Origin: Helicobacter suis
GTDB lineage: Bacteria > Campylobacterota > Campylobacteria > Campylobacterales > Helicobacteraceae
Reading direction: 5' to 3'
NCBI RefSeq assembly: GCF_902196125.1
Contig: NZ_CABIKG010000007.1
Location: 33,502-97,501 of the forward strand
Length of the DNA stretch: 64,000 nucleotides
In this document: positions 8,538-15,311 of the stretch, one piece after another
Layout of the letters: each line of letters opens with the position of its first letter
How positions within the stretch are numbered: the first letter of the stretch is position 1
Position numbers and translations under genes: made by a program
Notes under the pieces: model-generated
What the model was told of the DNA's origin: nothing
Seen by the model: only the letters and a program-made list of their open reading frames with translations
The model's database searches: none

Positions 8538-9569
8538 ATGGATAGTGCAAAAAGATTAAAAGAGGCATTAATAGCCTTGAAAAATGGCGAACTCTTGATT
8601 TTAATGGATGATGAGGATCGCGAAAACGAGGGGGATTTAGTGCTAGCCGGGATTTTTAGCACCCCTGAGAAAATTAATTTTATGGCTAAATATGCACGCG
8701 GGCTAATCTGTGTTGCGCTCACCCAAAAAATCGCACACCAATTTGATCTTAAGCCCATGGTTAGCCACAATGATTCTAAGCATGAAACTGCTTTTACAAT
8801 CTCTATTGATGCTAAAGTGGCTAAAACCGGCATTTCAGCCTATGAGAGATCGCTTACCATTGAATTACTTTGCAAAGAGGAGAGCAGAGCGGAGGATTTT
8901 GTGCGCCCGGGACATATTTTTCCCTTAATTGCTAAAGAGGAGGGGGTTTTGGTGCGCACAGGCCATACAGAGGCTAGTGTAGATTTATGTAAGCTAGCCG
9001 GGCTTAAGCCCATTAGTGTGATTTGTGAGATCATGAAAGAAGATGGCTCGATGGCAAGAAGGGGGGATAAATTTTTATTAGACTTTGCCAAAACACACAA
9101 TCTTAAAACTTTATATGTCTCTGATATTGTAAGCCATCGCCTGCAGAGTGAAAACCTCTTGAGTTTGCTTTCTGAGGATAGCGCGCATTTTGCGGGTTTA
9201 GAGTGTAAAGAATCGATCTTTTTAGATCATCTGCAAAGAAAACATTTTGTCTATTGCTTTGGCCCGCCTCATAGCACGCCTTTTGTACGATTCCACATCA
9301 TTAGAGAGGATCATAAACTTTTAAGCCACCCTAAAGATTATCCCTTTTTAATGCGGGTGCTTTCTAAATTACAAGCTGAAGGCGGGTTTTTAATTTGCAT
9401 CGATCCACAGGCTAAAACCCATGACACCCTTAAAAATTTTGGTATTGGGGCGTTGATTTTAAAAAGCTTAGGGATTAAAACCTTTTGTCTTTTAACCACT
9501 CAGGATAAACCCGAATACGCCGCACTTAAAGGCTTTGATTTACACATGACAGAGGCGATTTGTCCTTGA
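8538..9569 (+). CDS. ribBA: 3,4-dihydroxy-2-butanone-4-phosphate synthase with degenerate cyclohydrolase II domain
   Basis: 343 residues from the ATG at 8538, four bases after AAAGGAG; the GTG three bases earlier is too close to that site. The N-terminal ~200 residues are a complete RibB domain: the acidic active-site loop LMDDEDRENEGDL, the TGHTEASVDL segment and CEIMKEDGSMARRGD. It converts ribulose-5-phosphate to the 4-carbon riboflavin precursor. The C-terminal ~140 residues have the outline of GTP cyclohydrolase II but lack the three zinc-binding cysteines and the catalytic GxGEG region, so this half is probably not a cyclohydrolase. A separate ribA would be needed elsewhere, as in H. 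pylori. Confidence 0.93.
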   Translation: MDSAKRLKEALIALKNGELLILMDDEDRENEGDLVLAGIFSTPEKINFMAKYARGLICVALTQKIAHQFDLKPMVSHNDSKHETAFTISIDAKVAKTGISAYERSLTIELLCKEESRAEDFVRPGHIFPLIAKEEGVLVRTGHTEASVDLCKLAGLKPISVICEIMKEDGSMARRGDKFLLDFAKTHNLKTLYVSDIVSHRLQSENLLSLLSEDSAHFAGLECKESIFLDHLQRKHFVYCFGPPHSTPFVRFHIIREDHKLLSHPKDYPFLMRVLSKLQAEGGFLICIDPQAKTHDTLKNFGIGALILKSLGIKTFCLLTTQDKPEYAALKGFDLHMTEAICP

Positions 9570-9644
9570 TTTGTACATAATTGAATAATTAGAGATTGAG
9601 TTAGTAGCTAGGACTTAAAAAGAATAAGGGTAAAACCATGCTAA

Positions 9645-9752
9645 GTGAGAGATAAATGCAAGGAGGAGTTAGATTTGTTTGAACTACACCACATTGTGCC
9701 CTTAGCCTTGGCTAGAGATCAAAATGAGTTTTCTGTTTTAGATAAAGACTAG
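9645..9752 (+). pseudogene. Possible HNH-endonuclease fragment
   Basis: A 35-codon open stretch contains the sequence LFELHHIVPLALARDQNEF, which looks like the core of an HNH nuclease (H-H-I-V-P-L followed by N and L). It is bounded upstream by a stop and ends in TAG; no start, ribosome-binding site or further domain is present. If real it is debris of a restriction enzyme, homing nuclease or phage gene. The match is short and could be chance. Confidence 0.3.
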
Positions 9753-9787
9753 ATTACCAAATAGCTATAGATTTTAAAAACACTTAG

Positions 9788-9813
9788 CCACCCCTAAAAA
9801 CCTTTAGGAGTGG
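9788..9813 (-). terminator. Terminator-like hairpin after the small lipoprotein gene
   Basis: An 11-base stem with one mismatch and a four-base loop (left arm CCACCCCTAAA, right arm TTTAGGAGTGG). Read on the minus strand it lies 27 bases past the stop of the 44-residue lipoprotein and is followed a few bases later by TTTTT, consistent with factor-independent termination. Confidence 0.5.
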
Positions 9814-9839
9814 AAAGCCCCCCAAGCACTAACTTAAAA

Positions 9840-9974
9840 CTATTTTTGCTCAGGTTGCCAAATGGTCTTTTCAGAGGGGGTATAATCTTTCTCATCCTCT
9901 AAAATTTGCTTTTTACTCTCTGAACAGGCTGTCAGTAACGCCACTATAATCCCAATTGCCAGTAACAAGCGCAT
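9840..9974 (-). CDS. Small lipoprotein of 44 residues
   Basis: A short gene on the minus strand encoding MRLLLAIGIIVALLTAC then a charged 27-residue tail ending in IWQPEQK. The N-terminus is a textbook lipoprotein signal peptide with lipobox LLTAC (Cys17), leaving a mature peptide of only 28 residues. An AAAGGG ribosome-binding site precedes the ATG, and a hairpin terminator follows. Such tiny lipoproteins resemble entericidin-like or LptM-like peptides in size only; no family could be assigned. The presence of signal, lipobox, binding site and terminator together makes it a likely real gene. Confidence 0.65.
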   Translation of the reverse strand: MRLLLAIGIIVALLTACSESKKQILEDEKDYTPSEKTIWQPEQK

Positions 9975-10002
9975 TTATACCCTTTTATTTCTGAAGTGAA
10001 GT

Positions 10003-10157
10003 GCCCAAATGCAACATTTGGGCTTCCTAGGCTGATGTTGCCCGTAGAAAGAGTGGTTTTACTCTGTGAGATTTTACAGAGTTTAAGCCCCAACACATTT
10101 CCTACAGGTCAAATCGCATCATATATCCAAAGGCGTAACTTCCGGCACTCCCTGCCG
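10003..10157 (-). other. Structured region upstream of the small lipoprotein; possible IS605-type end or leader RNA
   Basis: Three perfect hairpins lie in a row: GCCCAAATG/CATTTGGGC at 10003-10023, CTCTGT/ACAGAG at 10062-10081 and CGGCA/TGCCG at 10143-10157. The minus-strand reading frame through the first two encodes a stretch including ISLGSPNVAFGHFTSE, which resembles the tail of some TnpB proteins, and IS200/IS605 right ends are hairpin-rich. It also lies just before the small lipoprotein start, so a structured leader is an alternative. Neither is proven. Confidence 0.3.
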
Positions 10158-10268
10158 TAGATACGAATGTATTTAGGCACTATACCACAAAAATGCAAAT
10201 AGTAGCACTGGCTACAAGTAGGATTTTTGCCATAGAGATTTAGCGTTTTTAACTTTGTAGATTTATAC

Positions 10269-11276
10269 CTACAAAATCCCCCTCTTTTCTAGTAATGCCA
10301 CAATTTTAGCGCCTAAAGAACTCATAGGTATTTGCTTGAGATTAGCTAAAGCCACAACTACTAGGTTTTCTGGTTGTAGATCCTCTAAAGTAGCTTGATA
10401 AAGCCAAACTTGCACGCGGTACTTGGTATAGCTATGCCGCACACTCCCCAAGAGAGGCAAGGGTATTAAATCCTGCTTTTTTAAGAGAGGAAATTGGTAG
10501 AGGTGGGCATACAAACCCTTTTGTGTGTAGGTGAGGTATAAATTCTTTGTTTCTACACACACCCCGTAGTGCCTTGCAATGGGAATACTGGGGGTTTTTT
10601 TCACCACACTAAAACGCTCTATATTTTCTTTACCACAGCAACTAAAGCTTAAGGGGCAAATGTGGCAACTAGGTTTAGGGGTGCAGATAAGCGAACCTAA
10701 ATCAATAAGGGCTTGGTTATGATCAAAAGAATTAGTTGGATTAACAAAGGCTCTAGCCTTGTCTTGCAGGAGGGTTTTAAGATTCTTACTTTTTAAATCT
10801 AGTCCAAATAAGCGCAAAAGCACGCGCGAGACATTGGTATCTAGCACGCCCACATTTTGCCTAAATCCAAAACATAAAATCGCACTTGCGCTGTATGCTC
10901 CAATGCCGGGCAAGGCTAATAGATCCGCATAATTAGAAGGCAAACAACCCCCATATTTTTGGCAACAAATTTGTGCGCTTTTGTGTAAATTTTTAGCGCG
11001 CGCATAGTAACCTAGACCTTTCCATAAAAGTAAAACCCGGTCTAAAGGGGCGTTTGCTAAATCTATCAGAGTGGGGAAGGCTCGCAAAAAGGGGAGATAA
11101 AATTTGTCTAACACAACTTCAATTTGAGTCTGCTGGGACATGATCTCAGAAATATAAATTTCATAAGGGGCATTAGGGCCTGTGAGATTTCTAATTAGCA
11201 TATTTTTGCGCCCATGTGTTTGATACCAGATCAATAAAGCCTCTTGTAAAACTTTTAGTTTAGGTGTACTTGACAT
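10269..11276 (-). CDS. mutY: A/G-specific adenine DNA glycosylase MutY
   Basis: 335 residues. The helix-hairpin-helix LLALPGIGAYSASAIL, the catalytic region GVLDTNVSRVLLRLFG and the iron-sulfur cluster ligands CTPKPSCHICPLSFSC (C-x6-C-x2-C-x5-C) are all present. A C-terminal NUDIX-like part reads 8-oxoguanine (YQFPLLKK, RHSYTKYRV). MutY removes adenine mispaired with 8-oxoG in the base-excision repair of oxidative damage, important for a gastric pathogen exposed to inflammation. The start overlaps the end of the GT25 gene by 17 bases, so the two are cotranscribed. Confidence 0.95.
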   Translation of the reverse strand: MSSTPKLKVLQEALLIWYQTHGRKNMLIRNLTGPNAPYEIYISEIMSQQTQIEVVLDKFYLPFLRAFPTLIDLANAPLDRVLLLWKGLGYYARAKNLHKSAQICCQKYGGCLPSNYADLLALPGIGAYSASAILCFGFRQNVGVLDTNVSRVLLRLFGLDLKSKNLKTLLQDKARAFVNPTNSFDHNQALIDLGSLICTPKPSCHICPLSFSCCGKENIERFSVVKKTPSIPIARHYGVCVETKNLYLTYTQKGLYAHLYQFPLLKKQDLIPLPLLGSVRHSYTKYRVQVWLYQATLEDLQPENLVVVALANLKQIPMSSLGAKIVALLEKRGIL

Positions 11277-12039
11277 ATAAATGATTGATCCGTCTAACTA
11301 GGCGCAAGCCAATAGAGAATTTTTCTTGAGTAAACCGTTCCACATTGGAGTTATTGGGTTTTTCAGTAATAGCAAAGGGTTCTAATACTAGGTTAGATAT
11401 TCCATGCAAATAGGAACTATCCATTACGCAGTCCACTGGCATCACCCACTTAGCGCTAGCCTTAATAAAAGCCATAGCAGCTTGGGGGGTTAAACAATAG
11501 CCTTGAGTGCCCTTTCCCTCATTATCACCTACCATTTGGAATACACGCGTAAAATGCGTAGGTTTCTTTGGGACTTTAAAAAGATGCATTAGCCGTACAT
11601 AGCCTAGTGTATAAATATGTTCTTCTAAAAAATCTAAAGATTGCCAAAAACAGGGCTCTAGTTCTATATCATCTTCTAAGATCACAATGGGCTCGTTATA
11701 CTCCAAACACCTATACCACAGGCAAAAGTGGCTGGCAAAACACCCTAATTCTCCTAAACTCATATACTTGCCTTTATATTTTAACGCGTAGAAGTAGGCA
11801 CTTAAAGTATCTTTAATATTATGAGTAACTTCACAACTTGGGTGGGTAAAACAGGGGTGTAAATGGGCTTTGATCAAAGGGTGCAACCCGGTTTTAGTTT
11901 TAGAATAAATGGCATCAAAAATTTCTACTGTATGCTTAGAAGAAGTGCTTAAACTCCTTTCTAAATAACTAATATCGCGCTCAAAAAGCTGGTTTTCTCG
12001 GCAGGTTTTAGTAGAGAGGTGGATTAGAAAAATACGCAT
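11260..12039 (-). CDS. GT25-family LPS galactosyltransferase-like protein
   Basis: 259 residues, beginning MRIFLIHLSTKT. The GT25 signatures are present: LSLGELGCFASHFCLW region (SLGELGCFASHF) and the metal-binding ILEDDIELEP, then QGYCLTPQAAMAFI and PVDCVMD. GT25 enzymes add beta-1,4-linked galactose or similar sugars to lipooligosaccharide in the cytoplasm; H. pylori has several, one of them (HP0805) next to the ribBA gene HP0804. It is co-oriented with mutY and diverges from the sugar aminotransferase with which it shares a promoter region. Acceptor sugar is unknown. Confidence 0.87.
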   Translation of the reverse strand: MRIFLIHLSTKTCRENQLFERDISYLERSLSTSSKHTVEIFDAIYSKTKTGLHPLIKAHLHPCFTHPSCEVTHNIKDTLSAYFYALKYKGKYMSLGELGCFASHFCLWYRCLEYNEPIVILEDDIELEPCFWQSLDFLEEHIYTLGYVRLMHLFKVPKKPTHFTRVFQMVGDNEGKGTQGYCLTPQAAMAFIKASAKWVMPVDCVMDSSYLHGISNLVLEPFAITEKPNNSNVERFTQEKFSIGLRLVRRINHLYVKYT

Positions 12040-12058
12040 AGCAACTCCAAAATGCTGT

Positions 12059-12066
12059 ATTATAAT
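12059..12066. promoter_or_regulatory. Overlapping divergent -10 boxes (GT25 gene / aminotransferase)
   Basis: ATTATAAT reads TATAAT on both strands: 12061-12066 on the plus strand for the aminotransferase, 12059-12064 on the minus strand for the GT25 gene. Each is followed at a suitable distance by a ribosome-binding site (TAAGG at 12077-12081 on plus; TTGGAG on minus) and ATG. RNA polymerase could occupy only one direction at a time. Confidence 0.6.
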
Positions 12067-12087
12067 GCTTTTTTCTTAAGGTTATAC

Positions 12088-13206
12088 ATGCCCTACAAAT
12101 ATCCGTTTTTAGATTTAGTAGCCATAAATGCACCCTATCAAGAAGCTTTTAAACTCCAGCTGCAAGCACATTTAAAGAATGCCCATTTTATTAGCGGTTC
12201 TGCGCACTCACAATTTTTACAAGCCTTTGGCCAGTACTGCCAAAGCCTACATGCCATAGGTGTAAATAGCGGATTAGATGCGCTGACTTTAATGTTAAAA
12301 GCCTACCAGATTTTAGGGCTTTTACCACAAGCAAGTGGGGTACTATTGCCCTCTTTTACTTTCATAGCCACAGCCCAAGCACTGCTACACAATGCCTTAG
12401 TGCCACAATTTGTTGATATAGGCAAAGACTACCTCCTAGACCCCTACGCATTAGAAGCCAGTGCCACACCCCAAACTAAAGCGATTCTAGTGGTGCATTT
12501 ATATGGTCAAGTGGCTAATATGCAGGCTATTAAGGCAATTGCTAACAAACATGGGTGGCTCGTGCTAGAGGATTGTGCCCAAGCAACAGGGGCGTTGTAT
12601 GCACAACAAAGGGTGGGTAGTTTAGGGCATGCAGGCGCTTTTAGTTTTTATCCAAGTAAGAATTTAGGGGCACTTGGAGATGGGGGTTGTGTGCTAAGTT
12701 CTAATAGCCAACTGATAGAAACAATCCGTGTATTAAGCAACAATGGCTCACCAGATAAAAAGGACTCATTATATTTAGGCTATAACTCTAGATTAGATAG
12801 TATCCAGGCTAGTTTTTTACATGTGAAATTACCCGATCTAGACGCTTTTAATGCTAAACGGCGCGCCTTAGCTCAAATTTATTTAGACACCATTAATAAC
12901 CCTTATGTGTGTTTGCCATTGGTGCACAACATAGAAGAACATGTATTCCATCTCTTTGTGATTCGTATCTCTCAGGGTCTGCGCTTACAAATGCAAAAAC
13001 ATTTAGCCAATTACTCTATAGAAACCCGTATCCACTACCCCATTCCTATACACCTACAAAGCGCCTTTAAAGAATATGCTAATTTATCCTTACCCCGCAC
13101 TACGCGCTACTCTCAAGAAATTTTAAGTTTGCCTATTAGCCCTACTCAAAGCAAAGAAGATACGCTTTTTATTGCTAAAACTATCAATGCTTTTAAACCT
13201 ATCTAA
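12088..13206 (+). CDS. DegT/DnrJ/EryC1-family sugar aminotransferase
   Basis: 372 residues from the ATG at 12088 (MPYKYPFLDL). The ATG 36 bases upstream is rejected because the -10 box lies between the two. PLP-enzyme features: GVNSGLDALTLMLKA near the N-terminus, VLEDCAQATGA, and the Schiff-base lysine in AFSFYPSKNLGALGDGG. Such enzymes transaminate nucleotide-linked keto sugars; this one resembles the FdtB/QdtB 3-aminotransferase type more than PseC. It likely supplies an amino sugar for LPS or another surface glycan, fitting its neighbour GT25 gene. The partner dehydratase/isomerase genes are not in the window. Confidence 0.87.
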   Translation: MPYKYPFLDLVAINAPYQEAFKLQLQAHLKNAHFISGSAHSQFLQAFGQYCQSLHAIGVNSGLDALTLMLKAYQILGLLPQASGVLLPSFTFIATAQALLHNALVPQFVDIGKDYLLDPYALEASATPQTKAILVVHLYGQVANMQAIKAIANKHGWLVLEDCAQATGALYAQQRVGSLGHAGAFSFYPSKNLGALGDGGCVLSSNSQLIETIRVLSNNGSPDKKDSLYLGYNSRLDSIQASFLHVKLPDLDAFNAKRRALAQIYLDTINNPYVCLPLVHNIEEHVFHLFVIRISQGLRLQMQKHLANYSIETRIHYPIPIHLQSAFKEYANLSLPRTTRYSQEILSLPISPTQSKEDTLFIAKTINAFKPI

Positions 13207-13339
13207 GCTTAAGCATTAGAAATACGCGATATTTTACTAAATACACCAAATTAGACATTAGCTAATATCCCCTTTTATACTCCCCTTAAGTCTTTTTCAG
13301 CCATGCTATGCTTTAAAATTTTTAAATGGAATAATTTAA

Positions 13340-13840
13340 ATGCTAAAAACTTTTTTAATCGGGATTGTGGCGGGTGTTTTTGGGGCTATTGTAAAATGGG
13401 GCTGGGAGGTTCCCTTTCCGCCTAGAAACCCTCATATCCCCTGGCCTCCTGATGCCATGCAAAGAATCACACCGCCTCAAATTTTATTAGAACAGTTACA
13501 TCTACCCACAAATTGGAGCTACACCTTTTCAGGTATGCACTTACCCCTCTCTATTTTTATCGTGCATGTGGGCTTTTCTATCACTTTTGCTATCCTCTAT
13601 TGCTTGTTAGCTGAAAAATACAAAATAGTGAGTGTGTATCGGGGGGCTGTCTTTGGGTTTGCTGTTTATCTTTTAGCCCATGTTTTTATCATGCCATTAA
13701 TTGCTGAAGTGCCGCCCCTCTCTTTAATCCCATTTGAGGAAAATCTATCTGAACTTTTTGGGCACATTGTGTGGCTTTGGAGTATAGAGATCGTGCGCTG
13801 TGATCTAAAAAGTAGATTTTTTAAACCGCCTATTAAGTAA
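13340..13840 (+). CDS. yagU: YagU-family (DUF1440) inner-membrane protein
   Basis: 166 residues with about four hydrophobic segments. The N-terminus GIVAGVFGAIVKWGWEVPFPPRNP is the family signature, including the conserved GWEVPFPPR. E. coli YagU has been linked to acid resistance, plausible for a stomach colonist, but the mechanism is unknown. The gene stands alone between the aminotransferase and a decayed SDR gene on the other strand. ATG at 13340 is the only reasonable start. Confidence 0.8.
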   Translation: MLKTFLIGIVAGVFGAIVKWGWEVPFPPRNPHIPWPPDAMQRITPPQILLEQLHLPTNWSYTFSGMHLPLSIFIVHVGFSITFAILYCLLAEKYKIVSVYRGAVFGFAVYLLAHVFIMPLIAEVPPLSLIPFEENLSELFGHIVWLWSIEIVRCDLKSRFFKPPIK

Positions 13841-13849
13841 CGCGTTTTT

Positions 13850-14028
13850 AGAAAGTGATTCTGCATACCTTCTAATTTTAAAACACGCTTGCCTAATTGC
13901 TCTAAATCTTGCATTTTATCTACACTGTGCGCTACACAATAAACAATATGTCCTGTTTAGATTAGATCTTGGGCTGCAAACTACCCATACCTACAGGAGG
14001 CACCGGTGATTAAGAGTACTTTTTGCAT
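13850..14028 (-). pseudogene. Short-chain dehydrogenase (SDR) pseudogene, N-terminal part
   Basis: On the minus strand an AGGAGG ribosome-binding site precedes ATG at 14028 and the reading MQKVLLITGAS, the start of the nucleotide-binding Rossmann motif TGxxxGxG. The motif is then damaged (SCRYG followed by TAG), after which the frame recovers family-like sequence: GHIVYCVAHSVDKMQDLEQ and GKRVLKLEGM. The remaining ~200 residues expected are missing. A clear dead NAD(P)-dependent oxidoreductase gene. Confidence 0.65.
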
Positions 14029-14114
14029 CTAAACCTCCTAAAATTTATTGGCGTTAGTAGAGTGTGTAGCTAATTTTGGTTAACAATTTATTACAAGATA
14101 GAGTCTATTTATCT

Positions 14115-14160
14115 CACCCAACACCCAACACCCCAACCAACCCCCAACCCCTAAACCCCA
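14115..14160 (-). repeat. G-rich tract, candidate G-quadruplex
   Basis: The plus strand consists almost only of C-runs separated by A-rich spacers; the minus strand therefore has GGGG, GGGG, GGGGG, GGGG, GGG, GGG separated by 2-6 bases of T and A/G. This meets the usual four-run G-quadruplex rule several times over. It separates the SDR pseudogene from the Mu-like remnants. Confidence 0.6.
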
Positions 14161-14240
14161 AAACTAAAAGCTAGAAGCTTACAAAACTTCCTAGCTAATA
14201 GCCTAAGCCAAGGGCTAAAGCATTTGAAAAATCTACCAAA

Positions 14241-14582
14241 TTGTGGTGGGTTAAATCCCCAAGGGGGGGTACACAAAATGATCACACAACAGGCCAAAGC
14301 CTTAACAAATTTAATATTGTGCCTAATTTGCTGGTGATTCCGCCTAGTCTTGAGAGTGCCGCTATGCAATTACTCAAAGCCCCTACACTGCAAAACGGCG
14401 CGGCTAATATTTGCTATAACTTAATGGATTATCTAGTTTGTCCTTATTTAGAATCTAATTGCTGGATTTTACTAGATACTAGTAAAACCATTAAGCCTAT
14501 TATTTTACAGACTAATAAACCGGTAGAGTTTAACACGCTAGATCAACCCACTAATCAAAATAAATTTATGATATGGGAATAG
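14241..14582 (+). pseudogene. Fragment of Mu-like major head protein gpT
   Basis: 113 codons without a credible start (the first possible is a TTG with no binding site). The segment IVPNLLVIPPSLESAAMQLL matches the gpT hallmark (P-x-x-L-V-V-P-P-x-L-E), followed by VCPYLESNCWILLDTSKTIK and IILQTNKPVEF, corresponding to the P-x-L...W-x-L...K-P-x-x-x-Q pattern. About the last third of the major capsid protein of Mu-like phages is represented; the N-terminal region and the final YG-x-R part are lost or out of frame. A prophage remnant. Confidence 0.65.
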
Positions 14583-14810
14583 AGGTGGATTTAAGCGCCC
14601 TTCAAAAGGCTTTTAAAGTGCCTTTAACACGCATTGAAAAGCCATTAAATAGCTAATCAATAGGCGCTAGCACAGAGATCAATACGCAAACAAATAGGGT
14701 TGAAAAGGCTAACACGGAAGAGCTTTCCGCGTTAGATTTAGGGTTGATGAAAGCGAAATTTGGAGCTTTTAGATCAAGTGGCGGGGGTGTTGTAGCTGAA
14801 AAATCTATTA
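14573..14810 (+). pseudogene. Phage-derived fragment, possibly Mu-like portal (DUF935) tail
   Basis: A frame overlapping the end of the gpT fragment reads EVDLSALQKAFKVPLTRIEK, one internal TAA (14654-14656), then INTQTNRVEKAN and ELSALDLGLMKAKFGAF. A run of FKVPL followed by Asn/Gln/Thr-rich sequence resembles the C-terminal region of DUF935 portal proteins (FGIP...), but order relative to gpT differs from Mu and the match is weak. It is certainly not an intact gene. Confidence 0.35.
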
Positions 14811-15086
14811 TTATGCTTTCCTTTCATGATGAAAAATATTTTTGTAGGTTTGATCATCAATCCTATATAACGGGGTTATTTCCTTAATGTCTGAAACATT
14901 TAAGCCATATATCCAGCCGCCCATATAAATTGCTAAATTATCTTCTTCTTCACCACTACATGCGGCAAAATCATAGCCAAAAAAACCCCCTTCAATAGTA
15001 GTGTCTTCTTCACAGATTTGATCATCAACTAAGGTAACCCTAACAAACCAGCCACAATACTTCGTATAGTCCTTTAACTCAATCAT
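14811..15086 (-). CDS. Candidate immunity protein A (91 residues, acidic)
   Basis: 91 residues, acidic, no signal or membrane segment. Core strands: WFVRVTLVDDQICEE, FFGYDFAACSG, then an acidic EEEDNLAIYMGG and LNVSDIKEITPL, a pattern typical of small SH3/Sm-like beta barrels. It is paralogous to the preceding gene: both contain (V/I)T(L/F)VD, an aromatic-glycine strand, an acidic loop and a closing (S)xI..I strand. The start overlaps the previous gene by 8 bases. Third gene in a tight cluster after a phage toxin-like C-terminus, the usual place for immunity proteins. Function inferred from context only. Confidence 0.55.
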   Translation of the reverse strand: MIELKDYTKYCGWFVRVTLVDDQICEEDTTIEGGFFGYDFAACSGEEEDNLAIYMGGWIYGLNVSDIKEITPLYRIDDQTYKNIFHHERKA

Positions 15087-15309
15087 GCTTAGCTTGGGAT
15101 TCGATTGTTTGGATTCTTGAAGCTTTTATTGAGTACCCCATACCTTGATAAGTTACAAATAATTCATCTTCGTTATCATCTTCTGGGACATAAGAATAAT
15201 TACCAACATAATAAACCCCATCAAGCTTAGCCCCTTCCCAAACGCGCCCATCTACAAAGGTAATCTTTAAAGGGCTAGTATATTTATCCATATCAGGTAA
15301 GTTTTCCAA
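15079..15309 (-). CDS. Candidate immunity protein B (76 residues, acidic)
   Basis: 76 residues: SPLKITFVDGRVWEGAKLDG, then YYVGNYSYVPEDDNEDELFV, then YSIKASRIQTIES. This is the same fold pattern as the 91-residue gene that follows it. The ATG lies two bases after the stop of the toxin-like fragment, so expression was presumably tied to it. Two paralogous immunity-like genes behind one toxin end are common in polymorphic-toxin and phage loci that have swapped their toxin modules. No ribosome-binding site of its own beyond the AGGAA-poor upstream sequence can be claimed; I see a GGAAA-like motif only. Confidence 0.55.
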   Translation of the reverse strand: MENLPDMDKYTSPLKITFVDGRVWEGAKLDGVYYVGNYSYVPEDDNEDELFVTYQGMGYSIKASRIQTIESQAKHD

Positions 15310-15311
15310 AG

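Noticed and set aside
10024..10260. A riboswitch (thiamine or cobalamin type)
   Set aside because: None of the conserved motifs of those riboswitches are seen; only generic hairpins.
12052..12087. Longer N-terminus for the aminotransferase
   Set aside because: The -10 box lies inside it and the binding site precedes the ATG at 12088.
13666..13914. 82-residue minus-strand gene
   Set aside because: It begins inside the SDR pseudogene (MQDLEQLGKRVLKLEGM) and then runs antisense into yagU.
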